In this document: piece by piece, positions 35,601 through 42,204 of the stretch
How positions within the stretch are numbered: position 1 is the stretch's first letter
Layout: each line of letters begins with the position of its first letter
DNA from: Elgaria multicarinata webbii
Lineage: Eukaryota > Chordata > Lepidosauria > Squamata > Anguidae
DNA length: 64,000 nt
Assembly: GCF_023053635.1 (NCBI RefSeq)
Contig: NC_086177.1
Span: 97,126,001-97,190,000, forward strand
Direction of reading: 5' to 3'
Translations under genes and position numbers: made by a program
Notes under the pieces: generated by a model
Told to the model about the DNA's origin: nothing
Database searches by the model: none
The model's input: only the letters and a program-made list of their open reading frames with translations

Positions 35601-36940
35601 TCTTGGGACCAGGTTACCTGAAAGACCACCTTCTTCCACGTGTATCAGCTCATACCTTAAGAACTTCTTTAGAGGCCCTGCTCCTAGTTCTCCCACCTAA
35701 TTAAGTGAGCCGGGTAACCACCAGAGGCACTTTTTGGTAGGGGCAAAACACCCTTCCCTGAGAGGCTCACCTGGCTCTATCTTTGTGCAGGAAAGGGCAA
35801 CTGAAATGATCAAGGGGCTGGAGCATCTCCCCTATGAGGGAAGGTTATAACTCCTGGGATTGTTTAGCTTGGGGGAAAGGAGGCTAAGGAAAGACATGAT
35901 AGAGGTGTATAAAATTATGCATGGTGTGGAGAATGTGGATAAGGAGACATTTTTCTCCCTCACTCATAACGCTAGAACCTGGAGTCATCCCATGAATTCT
36001 TGAAAGAGAAGGCTATCAGTGGCTACTAGTCCTAATGGCTATGTGCTACTTCCAGTATCAGAGGCAGTAACCTTTTGTACATCAGTTTTGGGGGGACACA
36101 GGCAAGACCCTCACGTTTTGCTTGTGGGTTTCCCATGGGCAGCTGCTTGGCCACTATGTGAACAGAATGTTGGACTAGATGGATCTTGGTCTGATCCAGC
36201 ATGTCTCTTCTTATGTTATTTCCCAACACCCCACGAAGACCTTTTTATTCACCCAGGTCTTTTAAATAACTTGTTTTAGCCTGGGCATGTCAGTTTAAAA
36301 TTCTATTGTTATTTTATTCTATTTTTACTTTTAATCCTTTTTATTGTATTTGTTTGTGATCCACCTAGAGAATGCCTGTTATGGGACAGCTATATAAATT
36401 CATTAATTAATAACTAAATAACTCCCCAGCTGTATTTCATGTTCCTCAAAAGAATATTTCTTGAATTAAGAATATTGTGGACATCCTGAAAGGGCTATTT
36501 TTAAAATGTCTGTCTGTCTCTCTCTCTCTCTCCCCCCCCCCCCCCAAGTGTTAGCAGGAATCAGGGAAACAGAAGAGAAATACTACTACATTGTGCAAGA
36601 AGAAAAGAGCTACAAGGATGCCGTCATTGACTGCAGGATTAGAGATGGGATTCTTGCAATGCCCAAAGATGAGGCTGCCAATGCGGTGATCTCCGACTAC
36701 GTCTCCAAGAGCGGCCTCTTCCGGGTCTTTATTGGCTTGAGCGACACAGAGAAGGAAGGCCAGTTCATGTACGCCGACCGTTCCCCACTACAGGACTACA
36801 GCAACTGGAAGGAAGGGGAGCCGCAGGATCCCTCAGGGCATGAAGACTGCGTGGAAATGCTCAGCACCGGGAAATGGAACGACACAGAATGCCACCTTAC
36901 TATGTTCTTTGTCTGCGAGTTCCCAAAGAAGAGAAAGTAA
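15405..36940 (+). CDS. COLEC10: COLEC10, collectin-10 (CL-L1), six coding exons
   Basis: Joining 15405-15540, 25887-25958, 30143-30214, 31687-31740, 33599-33694 and 36549-36940 gives 822 bp, 273 residues (human protein 277). All five introns are phase 1 with GT..AG ends. Order of parts: signal peptide about 1-24; short N-terminal segment with C35 for chain cross-linking; 23 uninterrupted Gly-X-Y triplets (43-111), the same number as I count in human CL-L1; neck/coiled-coil with C115 and C117 (about 112-146); C-type lectin domain (about 150-273). The domain has the four canonical cysteines (C172, C244, C258, C266), WND at 253-255, and EPQ at 234-236 where mannose-type lectins have EPN. The family is secreted, forms trimers, binds mannose-type sugars with Ca2+ and recruits MASP proteases for the lectin complement pathway. 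The human ortholog is also a neural-crest migration cue. The frame is intact throughout, so it is probably functional. Confidence 0.97.
15820..15922. mobile_element. M4 MITE, worn
   Basis: GCATGGGGAACCTGCGTACC, then CTCCAATTCCCATCA and CATGGCCAATGGTCAGGGAT. The right arm is decayed. Confidence 0.45.
16312..16445 (+). mobile_element. Sauria-type SINE fragment, old
   Basis: GTATAATGGTTAGAGTGTTT is the tRNA-like head; CTACCTCACAGGATTGTTGT is the body. The 3' end is lost. Confidence 0.55.
16501..16634. mobile_element. M4 MITE, near full length
   Basis: It begins GCCTTCCCCAAAGTGGTCCC and ends CAGATTGGGGAAGGCTG. Both arms are recognisable around CATGTTAGCCAGAGC. Confidence 0.7.
17138..17259. mobile_element. 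M4-related palindrome, long near-perfect arms
   Basis: GGGGTGGGCAACTTGTGGCC on the left and its complement on the right, with CTACAACTCCCATCAGCCC mirrored around a GGCTAGGG centre. Arms of about 58 bp with few mismatches. No matching target duplication. Confidence 0.75.
17358..17455. mobile_element. M4-type MITE, worn
   Basis: AGCTCCTATCATCCCCAAGC and GGGGCTGATGGGAGTTTAAA form a decayed inverted pair. Confidence 0.4.
17558..17600. repeat. (CA)n microsatellite
   Basis: About 21 uninterrupted CA units. Confidence 0.97.
18072..18480 (-). mobile_element. RTE-BovB LINE, 3' end of ORF2
   Basis: On the - strand it reads IKPDCSLEGRVLKAKLKYFG, HIMRRQDTLEKRLMLGKVEG, then a stop where the family has a codon. 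It continues ARWMDDILEVTDLTLGEL and WRGLVHEVTKSRKRLN before an AACAACAA tail. This is the diagnostic BovB C-terminus. BovB is known for transfer between squamates and ruminants, probably through ticks. Truncated and inactive here. Confidence 0.9.
18836..19187 (+). mobile_element. Repeat R, near full length
   Basis: AAACATGGTTGGGCACCTTCC at the left; GGGTGTCTGTCCCAAGGGCC and AGAGCCAGCACTG at the right. Middle blocks are shared with 26222 and 32745. Confidence 0.55.
19808..19920. mobile_element. M6 MITE, hairpin with arms of about 50 bp
   Basis: TGGCCCTGTTTGGAAGACAC on the left and GGTGTCTTCTGAACAGGGCC on the right. The inner CCATGGTGAATAAGG is mirrored across a 5-base loop. A diverged relative is at 49779-49935. 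Confidence 0.75.
19965..20022 (+). mobile_element. L3-like CR1 LINE tail fragment
   Basis: GCTAGACTAGATAGGCTTTT then GGACTGATCCAGCAAGGCTC matches the family's last 50 bases. Confidence 0.6.
20028..20240. mobile_element. M9 palindromic MITE, interrupted by M2
   Basis: AGATCCAGATTTAGTTG ... ATTGAAATTAATGGGACTTG on the left; TTAATTTCAATAGG ... ACTAAAACTGGATCC on the right. They are separated by a G-run and an M2 insertion. Confidence 0.55.
20098..20190. mobile_element. M2 MITE inside M9
   Basis: GGGCTACGCTACTGCTTTAAA, then GTTGGGGCCCAGGACACACTG. The right end is lost at the junction with the M9 right arm. Confidence 0.6.
20261..20450. repeat. Interspersed repeat sharing a 'CACAAGACTCCTTG' block
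   Basis: Around ACTTTGTCAGATGCATGA and CAAGACTCCTTGTTGGTTTT it resembles the stretch at 56965-57035 (TTAGTCTTTAAGGTGCCACA then AGACTCTTCGGG). I recall a similar repeat in other sauropsids but cannot name it. Confidence 0.35.
21190..21440 (+). mobile_element. Sauria-type tRNA SINE, near full length
   Basis: The tRNA-like head GAGAGCCAGTGTGGTGTAGT includes an A-box-like TAGTGGCTAAAG. A B-box-like GGGTTCTAGTCCCC follows, then CCCAACCTACCTCATAGGG and GGTGGGATATAAATGC with an (AATA)n tail. The tail end resembles the LINE partner expected to mobilise it. Confidence 0.88.
21478..21695. mobile_element. Foldback element, inverted arms of about 105 bp
   Basis: The left arm (21478-21580, starting GGGGGGAGAGGAACGTGGCA) is mirrored by the right arm (21590-21695, ending GCTGCCCTGTTCCTCCCTGC) around about ten bases. 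The centre TTAATCTTTAGATGTGAACC-TTCGCATCTAAAG is nearly perfect. Confidence 0.7.
22853..22976. mobile_element. M4 MITE
   Basis: CCAGCCTTCCCAAACCTGATG, ATGTGTTGGACTACAAATCC, and the right half TGATGAGAGTTGTGGTGCCC. Confidence 0.6.
23008..23143. mobile_element. M5 palindromic MITE, near full length
   Basis: GGAGCAATCCTACGCGTGAT ... CCTACAATTCCCAGCATGTC mirrored by GGGCATGCTGGGAGTTGTAG ... GCATAGGATTGTGCCC. Confidence 0.75.
23434..24110. mobile_element. M3 MITE split by an M1 insertion
   Basis: The left end AGGGCTTCTCTACATGAGTG continues to 23633. After the M1 copy it resumes GTGCTATAATTAAGCCAGTA and AGAAGCAGAAAGCCCCGG, matching 28681-29033 and 38431-38838. The final end is degraded. Confidence 0.65.
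23634..23953. mobile_element. M1 MITE nested in M3
   Basis: From CAGGGTGACCTTATGAAAAG to CATATGGTCATCCTA. All four internal modules are present (GTGCTGCATGCATAC and partners). Confidence 0.85.
24111..25471. other. COLEC10 intron 1, no recognised feature
   Basis: Unique-looking sequence. A worn SINE-like piece may lie at 24125-24190 (TTTCAACCAGGGTCTTCCC). No exon with good splice sites was found. Confidence 0.3.
25472..25790. mobile_element. M1 MITE 96 bp before COLEC10 exon 2
   Basis: TAAGGGTGACCATATGGAAA to CCATACGGTCACCCTA. Its closeness to the exon 2 acceptor (25887) puts it within the likely branch-point-proximal region of intron 1. Confidence 0.85.
25887..25958 (+). CDS. COLEC10: COLEC10 exon 2: eight Gly-X-Y triplets
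   Basis: 72 bp, phase 1 at both ends, encoding GDQGEKGDQGEMGKHGKVGP and TGSK. The block EEGKHGKVG-like is conserved with human CL-L1. Acceptor TTTTTGAAG, donor GTAAAG. Confidence 0.95.
26222..26444 (+). mobile_element. Repeat R in COLEC10 intron 2
   Basis: GGTAAGCATGGTTGGGCAAC, CCTGCCTCTCGCTCTGGCCC and TGGTGGTGGTGAGAAGGAGG. It ends near CTTGCCCAAAAACC. Confidence 0.5.
26445..26580 (+). mobile_element. Repeat S in COLEC10 intron 2
   Basis: It starts CAGGGCCAGCCCTACCATTA followed by GGCAGAGTGAGGCAGTTGCC. The CAGGG start is compatible with a hAT-like end. Confidence 0.5.
26848..27330 (-). mobile_element. L2/CR1-type LINE, ORF2 C-terminus plus 3' end
   Basis: The tail (AAATTTATTTATTTATTTG) is on the left, then the CCACCCAATAGCCGAAGC block. 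An 88-codon open stretch (27317-27051) reads RRAFSAVAPRLWNELSKEVH and FRCQVKTFLFSQHF. It retains an open C-terminus, so it is not very old. Confidence 0.82.
27964..28069. mobile_element. M4 MITE, near-perfect hairpin
   Basis: GCAGCCTTCCTCAACCTGGG on the left mirrors CCAGGTTGAGGAAGGCTGC on the right. CTCCAGATGTGTTGG is mirrored too, with a loop of about 25 bases. The best preserved of the M4 copies. Confidence 0.8.
28524..28622. mobile_element. M9-type palindrome
   Basis: GGGAGTAAGTTCCACTGAAAT mirrored by CAGTGGGACTTACATCTGAG. The outer blocks are worn. Confidence 0.5.
28681..29033. mobile_element. M3 MITE, both ends present
   Basis: It begins GGGCTTCTCTACACAAGGC and ends GGTGTAGAGAGAAGCCC. 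The interior shares CTCATAATTGGTCACTCACA with 23434 and 38431. Confidence 0.75.
29198..29653. mobile_element. M2 MITE split by an M1 insertion
   Basis: GGGCAGGATCTACAATACTGC on the left and GGTGTAGATCTGGCCC on the right. M2 text is interrupted within GACAACTGTTGGGGCCC. Confidence 0.85.
29255..29572. mobile_element. M1 MITE with exact 8-bp target duplication
   Basis: This 318-bp M1 copy is flanked by CTGTTGGG on both sides (29247-29254 and 29573-29580). The duplicated bases belong to the host M2, so the empty site can be read. An 8-bp duplication points to hAT-type transposition. Confidence 0.92.
29776..30075 (+). mobile_element. Repeat S, long copy just before COLEC10 exon 3
   Basis: GGACCAGTCCTACCATGAGGC, then CACCTCAGGCAGCAGATGCTT. 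Ends near AGACAGAAAAATGTCTTCGG. It stops about 70 bp before the exon 3 acceptor. Confidence 0.45.
30143..30214 (+). CDS. COLEC10: COLEC10 exon 3: eight Gly-X-Y triplets
   Basis: 72 bp, phase 1 at both ends, encoding GEKGAVGDIGDQGMMGKIGP and IGKK. GPIGKKG is identical to the human protein. Acceptor TTTCCTTTCCAG, donor GTAAGA. Confidence 0.95.
30215..31686 (+). other. COLEC10: COLEC10 intron 3
   Basis: Phase-1 intron without a clear transposon. It has a small perfect hairpin at 31238-31269 and an (AG)n patch at 31183-31198. No further coding segment was seen. Confidence 0.7.
31687..31740 (+). CDS. COLEC10: COLEC10 exon 4: last six full Gly-X-Y triplets
   Basis: 54 bp, phase 1 at both ends, encoding GDKGVKGLSGISGGKGKA. 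54 bp is a classic collagen exon length. Acceptor TTTATTCAG, donor GTACGC. Confidence 0.95.
31823..32396. mobile_element. M1 MITE carrying an M10 hairpin, 83 bp after exon 4
   Basis: The left part TAGGGTGACCATATGAAAAA runs to GACACCTG (31959). The right part resumes AGCTGAAATTCCCTTTTC and ends CCATATGGTCCCCCTA. The left half is internally shortened. The M10 element lies between. Confidence 0.8.
31961..32320. mobile_element. M10 foldback element: 360-bp GC-rich hairpin
   Basis: The left arm begins GGGGGATCCGCACGTCGCTC and the right arm ends GAGCGACGTGCGGATCCCC. Arms of about 170 bp stay paired almost to a centre near 32141, including ACCCCGAAAACAATAGTCTG mirrored at 32257-32276. The left arm has a (GCC)n patch at 32065-32080. 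It shares its terminal 70 bp with the 50591 element by eye, so both belong to one family. No coding function is evident; open frames on both strands are palindrome artefacts. Confidence 0.8.
32628..32687 (+). mobile_element. L2/CR1-type LINE tail fragment
   Basis: CTGCCCAGAGAGCTTCAGCT, then GGGGCGGTCTACAAATTC and (AAT)n. Confidence 0.6.
32745..33056 (+). mobile_element. Repeat R in COLEC10 intron 4
   Basis: CAGGGGTAGGCATATTTGGG at the start; TGCCCAAGGGCCTTCAAAAA and GGATCTGGCACTG at the end. CAGGG/CACTG ends suggest hAT-like termini. Confidence 0.5.
33238..33556. mobile_element. M1 MITE ending 42 bp before COLEC10 exon 5
   Basis: TATGGTGACCATATGGAAAG to CTATATGGTCACCCTA. Only 42 bp separate its end from the exon 5 acceptor (33599), so it occupies the region where the branch point is expected. 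Confidence 0.85.
33599..33694 (+). CDS. COLEC10: COLEC10 exon 5: neck with cysteine pair
   Basis: 96 bp, phase 1 at both ends, encoding AVCDCGKYRKVVGQLDINIA then RLKSSIQFVKN. This is the alpha-helical neck that trimerises the lectin heads; VCDCG is conserved. Acceptor TTGAGCTAG, a short pyrimidine-poor site; donor GTATGT. Confidence 0.95.
33830..34159. mobile_element. M11 hAT-type MITE with 8-bp target duplication
   Basis: Ends CAGGGCTGGGC and GCCCGGCCCTG, flanked by CTGGGAAG (33822-33829) and CTGTGAAG (34160-34167), 7 of 8 matching. It is homologous, in the opposite orientation, to 46347-46722. A 95-codon open stretch on the - strand is part of the shared repeat and not a host gene. Confidence 0.88.
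34362..34473 (+). mobile_element. Short MITE beginning TAGGGTCACCATG
   Basis: TAGGGTCACCATGTGTCCTA, then CTTTACAGAGGATTGTCC. Same family as 2314. Confidence 0.5.
34482..34689. mobile_element. M8 hAT MITE with exact 8-bp target duplication
   Basis: Begins CAGTGGAGGCTGGTGGCTCC and ends GCACCAGCCTCCAGTG. CCACAGTT occurs on both flanks (34474-34481, 34690-34697). 208 bp, non-coding. Confidence 0.9.
34700..35379. other. COLEC10 intron 5, no recognised feature
   Basis: AT-rich unique-looking sequence with no clear repeat or exon. Confidence 0.35.
35380..36430 (+). mobile_element. L2/CR1-type LINE interrupted by an L3-like CR1
   Basis: ORF2 text (RNWSW near 35490, then CCTTCAGTGTCTTGGGACC) runs to about 35787. 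It resumes at 36217 with ACGAAGACCTTTTTATTCAC, the coding block that normally follows, and ends with an (ATTA)n-like tail at 36400-36425. Confidence 0.7.
35788..36217 (+). mobile_element. L3-like CR1 LINE 3' end nested in the L2-type LINE
   Basis: GGGCAACTGAAATGATCAAGG, AGGCTAAGGAAAGACATGAT, then TGGACTAGATGGATCTTGGT and the end CTCTTCTTATGTT. It is the intact counterpart of the copy split at 6955-7936. Confidence 0.75.
36509..36548 (+). promoter_or_regulatory. COLEC10: COLEC10 intron 5 acceptor made of a microsatellite
   Basis: (TGTC)n, then (TC)n, then a run of about 14 C form the whole pyrimidine tract directly before the acceptor dinucleotide (CCAAG at 36544-36548). The acceptor triplet is AAG rather than CAG. 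Length variation here could affect exon 6 splicing. Confidence 0.75.
36549..36940 (+). CDS. COLEC10: COLEC10 exon 6: C-type lectin domain
   Basis: 392 bp ending at TAA 36938-36940. It encodes residues 144-273: end of the neck (AGIRETEEKYYYIVQEEK), then the full lectin domain with C172/C266 and C244/C258. AMPKDEAAN and WNDTECHLTM are conserved with human CL-L1. The Ca2+/sugar motif reads EPQ (human EPS). The C-terminus is PKKRK, basic as in human. Confidence 0.97.
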
Positions 36941-37184
36941 GGGGGCAGAGAGGGCATCCCCCTGGTCCATCGCAAGATCACTCTCAGTAAGCCAGCTAAA
37001 GAGTTAAGAGTCTAGGAGAAGAACTTGGTTCCAGTGCAAGGACGTCACTATCGCACTATAAACATCCTAAATGATGGCGTTTAAAATGGAGACTTCCTGC
37101 TAGGCCTCTGCACTGGATCTGTGACGATAACTGAACAGCCATCAACAGCCAGGTGCTTTCCAGAGACATGAGAGGACAACTCAC

Positions 37185-37266
37185 ATCAGTCCCAGCCAGC
37201 ATCCTGGCTGGGGATGATGGGGGTTGTAATTCAACACATTTGGAGGCTGCTGGCTTGGGGAAGGCA
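37185..37266. mobile_element. M4 MITE, partial
   Basis: TCCCAGCCAGCATCCTGGCTG and GGGGGTTGTAATTCAACACA, ending CTTGGGGAAGGC. It lies in or near the COLEC10 3' UTR. Confidence 0.55.
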
Positions 37267-37647
37267 AAAAGTGCCCATCTTCACTATTATCTCTCCTACC
37301 TCTTTCCTTACACTGGCTTACCGCACTCTGCACCCGCAATACACACAGGCCTGGTTATAAACGACCGCTGGCAAATGACGGAGAGATTGCCTGCTCCCCT
37401 ATAGACCTGCCCAGATACTGCGGTCACCTCCAGAGAACTTCCTGATTGTAAGACATCTTGCAGATGCTCATCTGACAATGACCAGGAAGGGAGATTTCTC
37501 GGCTGCAGAGCCCAGGCTCTGGAGTAGCTCTCCTTCAGATTTAAGACATATGCCAACACAGATACAATTTGGGTGCATGCCGAAAACCATATGGTTTACC
37601 TTGGCATTTGGAGGCTTGCAAGCACAGCTGTTATGATTTGAAAGTTG

Positions 37648-38099
37648 CAATCCTATGCTAGGGTGACCCTATGAAAAGGAGGACAGGGCTCCTGTATCTT
37701 TAATAGTTGCATAGAAAGGGGAACTTCAGCAAGTGTCATTTGTATATATGGAGAACCTGGTGAAATTCCCTCTTCATCACAACAGTTAAAGCTGCAGGTG
37801 CCCTGCCCTCTTTTAAATCCGGTCACTGTAGTATAGCTCCTGCACGTTTAACTGTTGTGATGAAGAGGGAATTTCACCAGGTTCTCCATAAATACAAACG
37901 ACAGCTGCTGAAATTCCCTTTTCTATGCAACTGTTAAAGATACAGGAGCTCTGTCCTCCTTTTCATATGGTCACCCTATGACCTATGCATGTTTGGATGG
38001 GGGAGGGGGGAGTCCTACAACTCTCAGCATGGCTGGCATGGGGCATGCAGGGAGTCGCAGGACCTTTTTCTGTCTAAACATGCATAGGATTGCAGCCTT
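37648..38099. mobile_element. M5 MITE split by M1
   Basis: The left few bases GCAATCCTATGC and the right portion ACCTATGCATGTTTGGATGG ... GCATAGGATTGCAGCC are the two parts of one M5 palindrome. Confidence 0.75.
37659..37980. mobile_element. M1 MITE with 8-bp target duplication
   Basis: TAGGGTGACCCTATGAAAAG to CATATGGTCACCCTATG. Flanks TCCTATGC (37651-37658) and ACCTATGC (37981-37988) match at 7 of 8. Confidence 0.85.
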
Positions 38100-38124
38100 A
38101 GTTGTTCTTAAACATTATAGATGT

Positions 38125-38265
38125 TGGAGAGCCTTGGATTTTATTATATTTGTATATTGTATTAGGAGATTTAACACTTTTTATTCTTATTTCTTGTACA
38201 CCACCTGGAAATGGGAACATGACAGGCAGTACATAAATACTGAAAATAAATAAATATATACATTA
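38125..38265 (+). mobile_element. Old LINE tail (L2/CR1-type)
   Basis: A TTTTTATTCTTATTTCTTGT stretch, a worn accacctggaaatggg block and an (AATA)n tail. Confidence 0.45.
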
Positions 38266-38430
38266 AAAAAAACATCTGTGATGAGAGCATGCAAGCTGAA
38301 GCCACAAGAGAATAAAGGAGCCTTCAGCATGAGTGGATGTCTTTCTTTGGCAAAGATCCTCAAAATATTTACAGCCCAGTCCTGAGCAGGCTAAGTTGGA
38401 GATATGTTCCATTGCATTCAATGGGAGTTA

Positions 38431-38838
38431 ATTCTCTAAACAAGCGATTTATAGCATGCTCTTAATTGGCAACTCACGGAAGTTTGTAGGTTCATTTACA
38501 CAATGTCATCAGCATCCAGGGCCCCTCCCATGCTATCCCCTGGGATATCGCGGGGGTGTGTGTGTTAAAAAAACACACCCAGATATAATGTGGGAATATC
38601 CAGGCCATTACACCATCTCCCAACATGTAAGCGCTATAATTATAGCGGTGTAGTGCTATAATTATGCCACCAGATGGCACTATCTCAGTAAAGTCAATTG
38701 AGCACACGGAGCAGGAAGTATTCGATTTCAAACTGCGTGGCCGTCCATGTAATGCCGCTGATCCCATCCAAGAGAGAAAGTGAATGCTGATAGTCATGAT
38801 AAGGCAGCACATTTAAAAAAAAATGTAGAGAAGCCCTT
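38431..38838. mobile_element. M3 MITE, full length
   Basis: ATTCTCTAAACAAGCGATTT to ATGTAGAGAAGCCCTTA. It contains a GGGGGTGTGTGTGTTAAAAA patch mirrored by AACACACCC, and CATGTAAGCGCTATAATTAT with its inverted copy. Confidence 0.7.
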
Positions 38839-39208
38839 AGTCTTAGTCACATTTTTTTAATTGGACTGCACCACTTCAAATAGCAGGTGGAGGTAACAAT
38901 TACAAGGGCTCATCTAAAAAAATTAAAACTCCTAGCAAATACAAAACTAGCACAGCAGACAAAAGAGGGCATTCAGAATTGGTCTCCCCTCCCACACCTA
39001 CAGCCTAAAGTAGTACACTCACTTCATTTCCATCAAATTCTCCCTGCATGCATTTAAGATTGCAGTCTTACTCTAAATAAATAGTCAGGTGGTCTGCTAC
39101 ACTTCAATGGGATGTCAGCGAGATCATTCCTAGGGCTCCAACTCTCATAGAATGTACTCTATATTGTTTTGAAGGTAGAACACAACAAAGACTGTAATAC
39201 ACCCTGAG

Positions 39209-39570
39209 GGCTTCTTTAAAGGAGCTATTTATAGCAGGCTTGTGACTGGCCACTCATGGATGCTTGTGGCTCATTTTGACAATGCAGTAAGGCTCCTGCA
39301 CATCTCCCACTCCATTTCCCGGTTTTAGCATTAAAAAATAAGTCTCAAAAAACGGACATTTCTGAAATGTGTTGGGATTTGTTGGGATTTTCTGCTGTGT
39401 GCAAGCAAAGTTGTGCTATAAAATGCCCACCAGAGGGCACTGTCCCATTGAAGTGTATGGGCTATGTGATTGCTGCTTTATTCCCTGTGTAATTTCAGGT
39501 TGTTTCAAATGCGGAAGTGAAGCTGGAAGCAGAGCCACGATAAGGAAACACAATTTCCCAGTCTGAAAGT
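39209..39570. mobile_element. M3 MITE, worn
   Basis: GGGCTTCTTTAAAGGAGCTA, GTGACTGGCCACTCATGGAT and GTGCTATAAAATGCCCACCA. The right end is decayed. Confidence 0.55.
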
Positions 39571-39610
39571 CCTTCAGTCCTCCTTACAATCAACTAAAGC
39601 TTACAATACA

Positions 39611-39741
39611 GTCTTCCCCAACCTAGTGCCCTCCAGTTGTGTTGGACTGCAAATCTCATAATTCCCAGACATCATGGCCAATGGTCAGAGATGATGGGAG
39701 TTGTAGTTGAAGCATCTGGTGACACTAGGCTGGGGAAGGCT
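39611..39741. mobile_element. M4 MITE
   Basis: GTCTTCCCCAACCTAGTGCC ... GATGGGAGTTGTAGTTGAAG ... GGCTGGGGAAGGCT. Confidence 0.7.
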
Positions 39742-40385
39742 CAGCAATGACCCAAGTCCCACCCCACTTCCTTGTTCTAAGCCACAGAAGGGAAAATTGG
39801 TTAATTTCCTGCTCTCTTTCCACAAACTATTTTGTCACAATGGAAAGTAAAACAAGCAGAGGAACTTGAATCACTGGTTTGTTTAGGAGACACCACTTGA
39901 GTCATCAGCTTCCGAGGATGGGTGGTATCATTCAGCCAAATTACTGCCACTGGCAGAGCTGTCGAGAGAAATGATAGGAGTGGCCCCATGGCTTAGAGCA
40001 ATTATATCAATAACAACAACAACAACAACAAGTATCATACAAGTCTATTTGGCTTCTAATAAGAAAGACCCCACAATGGAACACTGGAAAACAGGAAAAA
40101 AAGAAGGGAAGAGAAAAACAAAGACATAATCCGTTGTATACAATTGTAAATTTCTCTTGCAACTGGATGTGATGAACTCTTACATAGCGATAGGTCACTG
40201 AGGTCAATAGGACTCAAGTAAGTTTAGGGTGGCCTCAAAAAAAAAACCTGTCAAGCATCATAAAAATAATTTTTTAAAAAGTGTACATCAAATCGCATAA
40301 AGTGTGCATGTGCTGACTGATACGTATAGAAGCAAATTTAGAAAGAATTACTATAACTCAGAGAGCAATACTATTGCCCCTAGAC

Positions 40386-40610
40386 TTTGAGCTTTATCAC
40401 ACCAGCGTTATACTGTGCAATCACTACAAATTGCGTGCAAAGGACTCCGAAGTTTTCCAGCTTATAATCTGCTTTTATTGTGAAGGACTCTGAAGTTTTC
40501 CAGTTTGCAATCTGCTTTGACTGTGAAATACTCCCATGCATCCTGCTTTAATTGTGCTTCAAAGGCAAAAGACCTGACCTGTTTTGGTACTACTTTTGGA
40601 GCGAATCATT
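40386..40610. repeat. Interspersed repeat P, copy 1, with internal tandem unit
   Basis: GCTTTATCACACCAGCGTTA, then GCAAAGGACTCCGAAGTTTT. The block 'GGACTC-GAAGTTTTCCAG..TCTGCTTT' occurs twice about 50 bp apart. Copy 2 (41608-41735) has it once. Confidence 0.65.
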
Positions 40611-40674
40611 TGTTGTTTTCTGAGCGGCCACTGGGGGCGCAGGAGCAGGATTTGATATGCTTAAAGAAAAATTA

Positions 40675-40830
40675 AACAAATGCTTACATCTGCGTAAGTT
40701 TTAAAGATAAAGACATCAAAATTGGCATAGTAATAGATATTAAGGAGCTCTTTAAGCATACCAAATTTGAATCCATTGATTTTTTTTATGATTTTTTTTT
40801 TTTACATTCCCCCACCTTAAACCCTTTTCC
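40675..40830. repeat. Single unit related to the 47-kb tandem module
   Basis: AAAGATAAAGACATCAAAAT, ACCAAATTTGAATCCATTGA and a T-run match the approximately 150-bp unit at 47021-47425. Confidence 0.6.
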
Positions 40831-41607
40831 TGGTATGCAAAGGATCTTAGGAGTGCTGCCGCCCGGGGTGCGATTTAGCTAACAACAACAACAACGATAG
40901 CTAAACACTGTAGGGGATAATTCGAGGGAAACAGGTACGTGGGATGAAGCTAAGAGTCTGGGAGGGGGGCATAGGATAATTCCTATTTCTGTATCCAAGT
41001 TTGGAGATCCCACTCCGACCCAGGGGTCCAAGTTCCCCTTTCCCTCCCTTTTGCAACTGGCACAGAGAGAACTGGGCTGGCTTTCTCTCCGAAGTTACAA
41101 AGACGACCTCAGAGAGGACGTAAAGGGGGCAGGCTGGTGGGCAGGTAGGGGAGTGGTTTAAATTATCTAATGTAATTGAAGACTGTGCACACATGGGATA
41201 GGCTTAGAACAAACTAATGAAGAGTGGGAATGCGCAGGCAGAGTGGCTAGGAAGAAAGTGGCTGTGCTTTGGAGTAAGTTGTCCCTGGGGTGTGGGGGTG
41301 TGGCTCGTCCCCCGTCATGGGGAGGCCGTATTCAGCCCTGTGGTCTCTGTTTCCTTCTGCTGTAGGAAGGAAGACTTGACTTCTGAATTGTTTTAGAAAT
41401 GGAAAAGCACAGACCTTTTGTTGCTCTATAGAAAGTCAGCCACAAAGCACGCTTGAGAGGTTAACAAAGGGGTTAAAATCTAGCTACTGAATGGAGAGGA
41501 AACTGACTCTGAGTGACATGATCTCCTGGCATTAGATCAGCTACTCCAAGACTTTGGTGAAGTAACAGCTACCTCTCTGCAACTTATCATTCTCCATCAG
41601 AGCTTCA

Positions 41608-41735
41608 TCACACCAGCGTTATACTGTGCAATCACTGTGAATTGCTTGCAAAGGACTCCAAACTTTTCCTGCTTATAATCTGCTTTTATTGTGAAGCGCT
41701 CCCATGCATCCTGCTTTAATTGCGCTTCTTAGTCA
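41608..41735. repeat. Interspersed repeat P, copy 2
   Basis: CTTCATCACACCAGCGTTAT to CCTGCTTTAATTGCGCTTC, direct orientation relative to 40386. Confidence 0.65.
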
Positions 41736-42204
41736 AAAGAAGTGAAATATTTTGGTGCACAAAAAGTACAGTTCCTCTGGTCATGTGAAAGCACATCATT
41801 CAAACTGCAACATGTACTTCCATCCCTCGTTTTGAATCCTGTGGGTGTGTTTTCAAAGGGCGGAATTGCTGATGAAAGAAAGGGGTGTGTCTTGCTATTT
41901 CAGAAGCTTATGCCATATCCGCCGCCCTCCCTAGCCTCCTTCCCTCTTGCTCCCCCTCCCTGACACCTCCGCTAGATGGGCGAAAAAGCCCATCTAGGAA
42001 AAATACAGAGCAGGAGGGGTGTGGAGGCAAAGATTGCCTCTGTCGCGTCTACCGCTCTGCTTTGGATGGCTATCCACCTATGAGCTTGGAGACATATGGC
42101 CAATCCCATAGGATTGTGCCCTTAAATAGAAATGCAATACATCTCACCACAATGGGGAAGGCAGTGACCAGCTGACCTTCATGGCCACCTTCTCAGTCTG
42201 CTAT

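Noticed and set aside
38311-38316. AATAAA as the COLEC10 poly(A) signal
   Set aside because: 1.4 kb past the stop, beyond an M5/M1 insertion and a LINE tail. Possible but unsupported by any downstream element I can see.
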